DNA of 15,375 nucleotides from JBKCHH01 sp046302855 (lineage in GTDB: Bacteria > Pseudomonadota > Alphaproteobacteria > Rickettsiales > UBA8987): the NCBI GenBank assembly GCA_046302855.1, contig JBKCHH010000003.1:1-15375 (forward strand). Reading direction: 5' to 3'. Below are positions 1 through 4,291 of the stretch, in pieces (the first letter of the stretch is position 1; each line of letters opens with the position of its first letter). The notes under the pieces are model-generated. The model did no database searches and had not been told where the DNA came from. It was given only the letters and a program-made list of their open reading frames with translations. Position numbers and translations under genes: made by a program.

Positions 1-693
1 GTAAAGTATTTGGGTAATTCTTTTGATATCCACGGCGGTGGGGCAGATTTAAAATTTCCCCATCATGAAAATGAAATTGTGCAGTCTAGGTGCGGTTTTG
101 GTGGCATCTATGCCAAATACTGGATTCATAATGGTATGGTGCTGGTAAATGATGAGAAAATGAGCAAATCTTTGGGTAATTTTATTACGGTGGAAGATTT
201 AAGAAAACAAAATATTTCTGGCAATGCTATAAGGCTAGCCTTGCTTTCTACGCATTATCACAAGCCCCTTAACTATACAGAAAATTTAATTAAGCAAATG
301 GGTGAAAAAATAAGCTATTTCAACCGCATTATTCAAGATTATACTGGTGAGGAGGGCGAGGTAAATACAGAGGCTCTAGATGCCCTTTATAATGATTTAA
401 ACACGCCTAAAGCCTTGGAGAGATTAAATAATTTGGCAAAACAAATAAACAGTGGTGAGAAAAATTTAATTCCTGAATTTTTTGCCACCTATAGCTTTTT
501 AGGTTTTCAAAAAGAACAGGTTTTGGAAGAAGATTCAGCTTGGATTGAGGAACTTATTTTTGAGAGGGCAGGGGCAAAAAACGCCAAAGACTTTAAAAGG
601 GCAGATGAAATTAGGGGCGTTCTTCTAAAACAAGGAATTATTCTGGAAGACTTAGCGAACGGAAAAACGAAATGGAATAAGAAGGGGGAATAA
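1..693 (+). CDS. cysS: Cysteinyl-tRNA synthetase, C-terminal part (5' end outside window)
   Basis: Charges tRNA-Cys with cysteine in the cytoplasm (class I aminoacyl-tRNA synthetase). The frame is open from base 1, so about 230 residues of the catalytic core's end and the C-terminal region are present. Visible signatures are the family block FDIHGGGADLKFPHHENE, whose His and Glu belong to the zinc/cysteine-binding site, and the KMSKSLGNF loop (KMSKS at bases 157-171) that binds ATP. The rest is the helical anticodon-binding part, ending near residues KFKRADEIRGVLLKQGI-like sequence typical of CysRS. The first zinc ligand cysteine and the HIGH motif lie upstream of the window. The stop is TAA at 691-693. 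No frameshift or missing motif is seen. Identification is very secure; only the start is unknown. Confidence 0.97.
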   Translation, partial: VKYLGNSFDIHGGGADLKFPHHENEIVQSRCGFGGIYAKYWIHNGMVLVNDEKMSKSLGNFITVEDLRKQNISGNAIRLALLSTHYHKPLNYTENLIKQMGEKISYFNRIIQDYTGEEGEVNTEALDALYNDLNTPKALERLNNLAKQINSGEKNLIPEFFATYSFLGFQKEQVLEEDSAWIEELIFERAGAKNAKDFKRADEIRGVLLKQGIILEDLANGKTKWNKKGE

Positions 694-720
694 AAAAGGG
701 GCGTAGAGGTTTAGAGGGGT

Positions 721-773
721 TTATAAAAAAGAAACCCACGCATAAAATACTTTTGGTATTCTATTGCGTGGGT
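721..773 (-). terminator. Intrinsic terminator of the 33-residue peptide gene
   Basis: Bases 734-773 form a long hairpin. The outer arms ACCCACGCA and TGCGTGGGT pair perfectly. After one unpaired T, the inner arms TAAAATAC and GTATTCTA pair with a single mismatch, leaving a short TTTTG loop. Read on the minus strand, the hairpin is followed at once by a T-rich run (TTCTTTTTTAT, bases 733-723), the classical rho-independent layout. It begins 11 bp after the stop codon of the minus-strand small gene. The plus side has no T run after the hairpin, so it is not a good terminator for cysS, though the stem may still protect the cysS mRNA 3' end. Confidence 0.75.
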
Positions 774-783
774 GGTGGCTTAC

Positions 784-885
784 CTATTCATCGTCAGGCA
801 GCTCTTTCAACATAATGTAAAGAACCACCCCTACTCCTAGTACCACTACAATCGTGACAATCACGATTGTCAAGATGATTTCCAT
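784..885 (-). CDS. 33-residue single-helix membrane peptide, unknown function
   Basis: A 33-codon reading frame from ATG (885-883) to TAG (786-784). The peptide begins MEIILTIVIV, continues as an unbroken run of Ile, Val, Leu, Thr and Gly to about residue 26 (one membrane helix), and ends with the charged tail LKELPDDE. No family is recognised. Coding is supported by the surrounding unit: a candidate promoter at 953-983, a leader stem-loop at 916-936 and a strong terminator at 721-773, with nothing else for them to serve. There is no Shine-Dalgarno before the ATG (it is preceded by a T run). Codons 6-13 contain a perfect 10-bp hairpin (848-870), which could limit translation. By size and hydrophobicity it could be a small subunit of a membrane complex or a type I toxin-like peptide. 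It could also be a small RNA whose apparent reading frame is incidental. Confidence 0.55.
   Translation of the reverse strand: MEIILTIVIVTIVVVLGVGVVLYIMLKELPDDE
848..870. repeat. Perfect 10-bp inverted repeat inside the small peptide gene
   Basis: ACAATCGTGA and TCACGATTGT are exact reverse complements separated by CAA. The stem spans codons 6-13 of the 33-codon minus-strand gene. As RNA it would be a stable hairpin about 16 nt after the start codon. As DNA it could also be a dyad protein-binding site. There is no T run beside it, so it is not a terminator. Confidence 0.7.
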
Positions 886-915
886 AAAAAAAGGGCGATG
901 GAATGTAGCGTTGGG

Positions 916-936
916 TACACCTGCCTCAAAGGTGTA
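916..936 (-). promoter_or_regulatory. Leader stem-loop upstream of the 33-residue peptide gene
   Basis: TACACCT and AGGTGTA are exact reverse complements flanking a 7-base loop. The structure lies about 30 nt upstream of the ATG at 885, inside the leader expected from the candidate promoter at 953-983. It does not match a riboswitch class I can name. It may be a protein-binding or folding element of the leader, or part of a small RNA. Confidence 0.45.
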
Positions 937-952
937 AATAGGGAACATCCGC

Positions 953-983
953 ATTTTACCAGAGAGAGAGAGTTGTCAATGTA
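953..983 (-). promoter_or_regulatory. Candidate promoter with (CT)5 tract in its spacer
   Basis: On the minus strand a consensus -35 TTGACA (977-972) is followed by ACTCTCTCTCTGG and a -10-like TAAAAT (958-953). The spacer is only 13 bp, well below the usual 16-18. A weaker -35, TTTACA (983-978), would give 19 bp. The spacer is mostly a (CT)5 dinucleotide repeat (961-970). The predicted start near 946 gives a leader of about 60 nt for the small peptide gene. Assignment is moderate because neither spacing is optimal. Confidence 0.4.
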
Positions 984-1054
984 AAATATTGATTAAAGAC
1001 AAGATTTCTTTAAAGTTTTAACCAAATTTTAACACACTGCCCAAAAAACCCGCC

Positions 1055-1129
1055 CCTTGCTGTTATGAGCTGAGGAAGTCTCGCCGAAGCTTTAGCGTAG
1101 GCGGACGACAAAGCAATCCATAAGCAAGG
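1055..1129. repeat. Structured intergenic repeat element, copy 1
   Basis: The outer arms CCTTGCTGTTATG (1055-1067) and CATAAGCAAGG (1119-1129) pair over 11 bp, with GT as a 2-base bulge. Inside, GTCTCGCC (1078-1085) pairs with GGCGGAC (1100-1106) with one bulged T, around a loop containing GAAGCTTTAGC. The sequence ends in GACAAAGCAATCC. From memory it resembles the widespread bacterial intergenic palindromes that start near GTCATTGCGAG and end in GCAATCC. It is clearly more GC-rich than the sequence on its left. Genome-wide copy number is unknown. Confidence 0.55.
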
Positions 1130-1175
1130 CAGGGCTTTGATTTCAGATACTTTTTGCAAGAAAAACCTTTGTTGC

Positions 1176-1230
1176 GGATTGCCTCTGTCTAGGCAAAGCT
1201 CTCGCTTGGTTCACGACTATCCATCTTAAA
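1176..1230. repeat. Structured intergenic repeat element, inverted copy 2
   Basis: The segment starting GGATTGCCTCTGTC is close to the reverse complement of the end of copy 1 (GACAAAGCAATCC). It continues with TAGGCAAAGCTCTCG, which resembles the reverse complement of copy 1's loop region with a gap. The two copies face each other across about 56 bp, so the whole 1055-1230 block could fold as one large imperfect hairpin. The right end, near TTCACGACTATCC, is not sharply defined. The dksA stop codon lies just beyond. Confidence 0.45.
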
Positions 1231-1239
1231 ACTCACCCA

Positions 1240-1701
1240 CTAATCTTCTTCTCTTCTTTCGTGTTCCTCTTGGGCTTCTATGGTCATGGTGGCTATTGGC
1301 CTTGCTTCTAGGCGTTTTAAGCCTATTGGCTTGCCAGAAATTTCGCAAAAGCCATAATCATTTGAATCTATCCTTCTAATGGCAGCATCTATTTTGCCAA
1401 TTAATTTTTTGTATCTTTCTTTTTTACGAAAATCTACCATCGCGTCGGTTTCTTTGCTTGCCCTATCATATAAATCTGGCTCATTAAAGGACTCAGTTTT
1501 TAGATACTCAAGTGTTCCCTTAGATTCCTCTAAAAGCTCTTGTCGCCAAGTTAGCAGTTTTTGGCGAAAATATGATAGTTGTGCATCGCACATATATTCT
1601 TCGTCATTAGAGGGCTTATAATTGTGTGGCAGGCTTGCGCTTGAAAATATTGCGTTTTCTTGCTTAGTTAGAGTAGCTTTTTTAGCAAAACTATTAGCCA
1701 T
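1240..1701 (-). CDS. dksA: RNA polymerase-binding transcription factor DksA (single-Cys type)
   Basis: DksA binds the RNA polymerase secondary channel and, with (p)ppGpp, adjusts initiation at stable-RNA and biosynthetic promoters. The 153-residue protein has the family order: an N-terminal helix, a long coiled coil (about residues 36-112) and a C-terminal globular region. The coiled-coil tip carries D76, D79 and A81 (DLYDRAS), the catalytic tip residues of DksA. The C-terminal zinc-finger region (YGFCEISGKPIGLKRLEARPIA, residues 116-137) keeps only C119 of the usual four cysteines, a variant known in alphaproteobacteria that cannot bind zinc classically. The ATG at 1701 is preceded by AAGAGGAG, one of only two good Shine-Dalgarno sequences in the window. 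It is monocistronic and divergent from yajC. A candidate promoter is described separately. Confidence 0.93.
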   Translation of the reverse strand: MANSFAKKATLTKQENAIFSSASLPHNYKPSNDEEYMCDAQLSYFRQKLLTWRQELLEESKGTLEYLKTESFNEPDLYDRASKETDAMVDFRKKERYKKLIGKIDAAIRRIDSNDYGFCEISGKPIGLKRLEARPIATMTIEAQEEHERREED

Positions 1702-1750
1702 TTGTCCATCTCCTCTTGAGTTAGAAAAGTTAAGTTAGAATTGTTTAATA

Positions 1751-1778
1751 TACATAGTAGTCTAATCGATAAAAACAA
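1751..1778 (-). promoter_or_regulatory. Candidate dksA promoter
   Basis: On the minus strand, TTGTTT (1778-1773) and TATGTA (1756-1751) are separated by 16 bp. The predicted start near 1744 gives a leader of about 40 nt, carrying the strong Shine-Dalgarno of dksA. The match is moderate and rests on hexamer similarity and position only. Confidence 0.4.
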
Positions 1779-1801
1779 CTATAATTTTGGCATAATCTCT
1801 A

Positions 1802-1829
1802 TTGAATAATTCAATAAAAAATCTATAAG
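1802..1829 (+). promoter_or_regulatory. Candidate promoter of the yajC-ogt-hemH unit
   Basis: TTGAAT (1802-1807) and TATAAG (1824-1829) are separated by 16 bp, giving a start near 1836 and a leader of about 24 nt before the yajC ATG. The -35 region lies in a perfect palindrome, ATTGAATAATTCAAT (1801-1815), which may be an operator or simply AT-rich chance. No Shine-Dalgarno follows. Confidence 0.45.
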
Positions 1830-1859
1830 GGCTAAAAAATTATCCCTAAAATTATTCTT

Positions 1860-2204
1860 ATGAAATATATCTCTTTAATTATTCTTAGCCTTGCAAATAC
1901 AGTATTAGCTGATGATGCAGTTGCCACCCAAGCCTCAAGTGGGGCTGGGCTTAAAGGGCTAATTCCTCTGGTACTAATTTTTATAGTATTTTACTTTTTT
2001 CTAATCCGCCCCCAGTCTAAAAAACTAAGGGAGCACGCTGAATTAATTAAGAACTTAAAAAAGGGTGATGTGGTAATAACCGCAGGTGGCGTAGAGGGCA
2101 AAATTACCAAGGTGGAAGATGGTTTTGTTCTAGTAGAAATTGCAGATGGCGTGGTGGTAAAGGTGCTAAGAGCATCTGTGCAAACTACAGTTGTAAAAAA
2201 ATAA
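1860..2204 (+). CDS. yajC: Sec translocon accessory subunit YajC
   Basis: YajC is the small inner-membrane partner of SecDF in the Sec translocon. The 114-residue protein has one strong membrane helix (about residues 33-49), followed by the hallmark RPQSKK (residues 50-55) and the basic/beta cytoplasmic domain with KKGDVVITAGGVEGKI (residues 67-82), all typical of the family. The length is normal. An additional hydrophobic N-terminal stretch (MKYISLIILSLANTVLADDA) looks like a signal peptide before the usual helix, as in some alphaproteobacterial relatives. There is no Shine-Dalgarno. Its TAA overlaps the ATG of ogt by one base (TAATG), indicating translational coupling. secD/secF are not adjacent. 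Confidence 0.93.
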   Translation: MKYISLIILSLANTVLADDAVATQASSGAGLKGLIPLVLIFIVFYFFLIRPQSKKLREHAELIKNLKKGDVVITAGGVEGKITKVEDGFVLVEIADGVVVKVLRASVQTTVVKK

Positions 2205-2677
2205 TGCTAAATAGTGAATCATTTACCTCCCCAATAGGAAAAATATTAGTTAGGGTTGTTGATGAGGCTATTTATAGGGTTGATTTAATTGATGAAGATT
2301 TACCAAGCGAACCAAGCAAAGCTACTAGCAGGGCAATAAAGCAGTTGGAAGAATATTTTTTAGGCAAAAGAAAAAACTTTGATGTTGCCATAAATTATAA
2401 GATTTTCCCACCTGTTGCCAATAAAATTTTGGATATAGTAAACAAAATCCCTTACGGCAAAACAAAAAATTACAAGCAAATAGGGGAAGAATTTGGCAAA
2501 AAAAACTATCAACGCCATGTAGGCACTACCTGTGCTAATAATTCCATTCCAATTATTATCCCCTGCCATAGGGTAATTGGCTCTGATGGTGGCTTGCGGG
2601 GATATATTTGGGGGCTAGAGGCCAAGCAATATCTGCTAGATTTAGAAAAAAATTCCTTAAACAATAATGAAAACTAA
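2204..2677 (+). CDS. ogt: Methylated-DNA--protein-cysteine methyltransferase (Ogt/MGMT)
   Basis: Suicide repair enzyme that removes alkyl groups from O6-alkylguanine onto its own cysteine. The 157-residue protein starts with SPIGKILV (residues 9-16), typical of the N-terminal domain, and has the C-terminal DNA-binding/active-site domain: PYGKTKNYKQIG (83-94), R104 in QRHVG as the arginine finger, and the catalytic IPCHRVIGSDG with C121. All key residues are present. It lacks an Ada-type regulatory domain. It sits between yajC and hemH with one-base TAATG overlaps at both ends, so it should be co-translated with them. It has no own Shine-Dalgarno. Whether to call it Ogt or Ada-C type is a matter of naming. 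Confidence 0.93.
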   Translation: MLNSESFTSPIGKILVRVVDEAIYRVDLIDEDLPSEPSKATSRAIKQLEEYFLGKRKNFDVAINYKIFPPVANKILDIVNKIPYGKTKNYKQIGEEFGKKNYQRHVGTTCANNSIPIIIPCHRVIGSDGGLRGYIWGLEAKQYLLDLEKNSLNNNEN

Positions 2678-3702
2678 TGCAAAAAGTAGCAGTAATTTTA
2701 TTTAATTTAGGCGGGCCAGATAATATAAAATCGGTAAAGCCCTTTCTATTCAATTTGTTTAATGATAAGGCGATAATAGCCCTGCCCAACCCTTTTCGCT
2801 TTTTGCTTGCCAAGTTAATTTCTAGCAAAAGGGAACAAAAGGCCATTGGCATTTATAATCAAATTGGTGGCAAATCTCCCATTGTTGAAGAAACCGTAAT
2901 CCAAGCCACGGCACTAGAAAAACTGCTCCCTAAAGGCTACAGAGTGTTTTTTGCCATGCGTTATTGGCATCCTTTTTCTAAGGAGGTAGCTAAAAAAATA
3001 GCAGAATTTAAGCCAGAAAAAATAATTTTCTTGCCCCTTTACCCGCAGTATTCAACCACTACAACTGGCTCTTCCTTCACGGATTTTCAGCTTGCCTTAA
3101 AAAAAGAGGGCTTGCAAAATATTCCTATTAAAAAAATCTGTTGCTACCCTACTAATGATGGTTTTATAGAAAATGTTGCCGAGCTTATAGGTAAGCAGAT
3201 TAAGGGGTTGAAAAACTTTCGTATTTTATTTTCTGCCCATGGGCTTCCAGAAAAAATAATTAAAAATGGTGACCCCTATCAATTTCAAGTAGAATTAACC
3301 GTAAAGAAGGTGGTTGAAAGGCTTGGTATTAAGGGCTTGGATTTTGTAATCTGCTACCAAAGCCGAGTTGGCCCCTTAAAATGGATAGAGCCCTATACGG
3401 AAGATGAAATAAAAAGGGCGGGAGCAGATAAAAAAGCCATTGTTTTAGTTCCAATAGCATTTGTTTCTGAACATTCAGAAACCCTAGTTGAGCTAGATAT
3501 TGAATATAAACATCTAGCCACACAAAATAGCGTAAAGAAATATATAAGAATCCCAACCGTAAGGGCAGGCGAAGAATTCATTAAAGGCTTGGCTAGTTTA
3601 GTTTTAAGCGATGAGCAAAGGGCTGTTGTTTGCATGCGTGAAAACGGTTCTTGTTTTGCCAAATGCCCGAATAAAGCTGGATTAGTTACTAGATTATTGT
3701 AA
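2677..3702 (+). CDS. hemH: Ferrochelatase, likely [2Fe-2S] type
   Basis: Inserts Fe2+ into protoporphyrin IX, the last step of haem synthesis, at the inner membrane surface. The 341-residue protein begins with the family signature VAVILFNLGGPD and contains the metal-site His in FSAHGLP (H188), YQSRVGPLKW (227-236) and the acidic SEHSETLVELDIEY (264-277, E265 the catalytic acid). Near the C-terminus, C319, C326 and C330 (spacing C-x6-C-x3-C), with C155/C156 internally, resemble the cysteines that hold a [2Fe-2S] cluster in some bacterial ferrochelatases such as those of Caulobacter and Mycobacterium. The cluster is an inference. The ATG overlaps the ogt stop (TAATG). It is the last gene of the coupled trio. 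Confidence 0.95.
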   Translation: MQKVAVILFNLGGPDNIKSVKPFLFNLFNDKAIIALPNPFRFLLAKLISSKREQKAIGIYNQIGGKSPIVEETVIQATALEKLLPKGYRVFFAMRYWHPFSKEVAKKIAEFKPEKIIFLPLYPQYSTTTTGSSFTDFQLALKKEGLQNIPIKKICCYPTNDGFIENVAELIGKQIKGLKNFRILFSAHGLPEKIIKNGDPYQFQVELTVKKVVERLGIKGLDFVICYQSRVGPLKWIEPYTEDEIKRAGADKKAIVLVPIAFVSEHSETLVELDIEYKHLATQNSVKKYIRIPTVRAGEEFIKGLASLVLSDEQRAVVCMRENGSCFAKCPNKAGLVTRLL

Positions 3703-3736
3703 TTTTCTAAAGTATTTTAGGCACAGAATATTTGGA

Positions 3737-3754
3737 TAAAATAATATTATTTTA
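3737..3754. repeat. Perfect 18-bp AT palindrome before the unknown membrane protein gene
   Basis: TAAAATAATATTATTTTA is perfectly self-complementary and ends 7 bp before the ATG at 3762. It contains only A and T, so chance is a real alternative. A possible -10 (TAAAAT, 3737-3742) lies inside it, with a weak TTTTAG at 3715-3720, 16 bp upstream. It could be an operator or promoter region for the following gene. Confidence 0.3.
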
Positions 3755-3761
3755 AAAATAT

Positions 3762-4178
3762 ATGTTTTTAGATGCCTTTGTTGTAATTGTTTTTTTTGTA
3801 GCTATTGCGTTTGTAGTGGTTTTATTTAAGCGGAGTAGTATTACGGTCTATAAGGTGCTTTTTATCGTTTCATTCTTTCTTAATTTCGCTCTTGGCTTCG
3901 GATTAATCAACTACATCATTAAAGATAGTTATGATGTTCCAGCTTATAAAACAATGAAGCAAGCGTTTGCTGATTTAGCTTTAGTCTTTCCTAAAAATAC
4001 GAAAAAAGAAGAAATTATAAAAACTTGGTCACAGGCAGTTGTAAATTACCCTGATGGAGATCATATTGGTATAAGGGTTGGAGAAGTTATTTTTTATTTT
4101 AATGACGATGATTCAATAAAAGCAATAAGATCCTCTTATAAACCATGGCTCAAAGATTATGATAATCCTCAAAAGTGA
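3762..4178 (+). CDS. Two-helix membrane protein of unknown function
   Basis: A 138-residue protein that I do not recognise. It has two hydrophobic helices (about residues 3-22 and 31-53) joined by the basic turn FKRSS, which suggests that the turn is cytoplasmic and both termini are on the outer side. The remaining 85 residues are soluble and end in a compact, probably beta-rich module: KTMKQAFADLALVFPKNTKK is followed by sequence including GIRVGEVIFYFNDDDSIKAI. The calcium-like acidic run NDDDS is a turn rather than a known motif. Codon use resembles its neighbours. It lies 59 bp after hemH and 113 bp before the next gene, which has its own candidate promoter, so it may form a single-gene unit. 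No Shine-Dalgarno is visible. Confidence 0.75.
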   Translation: MFLDAFVVIVFFVAIAFVVVLFKRSSITVYKVLFIVSFFLNFALGFGLINYIIKDSYDVPAYKTMKQAFADLALVFPKNTKKEEIIKTWSQAVVNYPDGDHIGIRVGEVIFYFNDDDSIKAIRSSYKPWLKDYDNPQK

Positions 4179-4210
4179 TTCATCCCCTTCTCTTTAATTT
4201 TTTATTAATA

Positions 4211-4238
4211 TTTACAATACTTTTTATTTCTTTATAAA
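4211..4238 (+). promoter_or_regulatory. Candidate promoter of the flavoprotein gene (and murJ)
   Basis: TTTACA (4211-4216) and TATAAA (4233-4238) are separated by 16 bp. The predicted start near 4245 leaves a leader of about 45 nt that contains the direct repeats at 4251-4272. murJ follows the flavoprotein gene by 33 bp without an obvious promoter and is probably co-transcribed. Confidence 0.5.
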
Positions 4239-4250
4239 ATATTGGTTCTT

Positions 4251-4272
4251 TTTAACAAACTGTTTAACAAAC
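4251..4272 (+). repeat. Tandem 10-bp direct repeat in the flavoprotein leader
   Basis: TTTAACAAAC occurs at 4251-4260 and again, identically, at 4263-4272, separated by TG. Each unit with its preceding base has a small GTTT/AAAC dyad character. The 12-bp period puts the copies about one helical turn apart, just downstream of the candidate promoter. This is a plausible site for a repressor or an RNA-binding factor. Confidence 0.5.
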
Positions 4273-4291
4273 CTTTGCAAGGTAGATTCAA

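Larger units (their letters stand above)
886..1239. other. Non-coding stretch between the small peptide gene and dksA
   Basis: No convincing reading frame is seen on either strand. The left part carries the leader stem-loop and candidate promoter of the small peptide gene. A minor AT-rich 7-bp inverted repeat (TTAAAGA/TCTTTAA) lies around 992-1012. The right part (1055-1230) is richer in G+C and holds two inverted, structured repeat-like elements described separately. No tRNA, and no RNA family I can name, fits. Confidence 0.6.

Noticed and set aside
1059..1120. Possible RNase P or other structured RNA gene because of GAGGAAGTC
   Set aside because: The following conserved P4 sequences are missing. 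The block is better explained as a palindromic repeat.
1130..1239. Possible tRNA because of GGTTCACGAC near 1208
   Set aside because: No acceptor stem or anticodon arm can be folded around it. The segment belongs to the inverted repeat element.
3329..3662. Open frames on the minus strand across hemH
   Set aside because: They are antisense shadows of a gene with complete motifs and show no recognisable protein features.
4184..4212. Terminator for the two-helix membrane protein gene in the T-rich spacer
   Set aside because: Only a 5-bp all-AT stem (TTAAT/ATTAA) is present, with no GC pairs.
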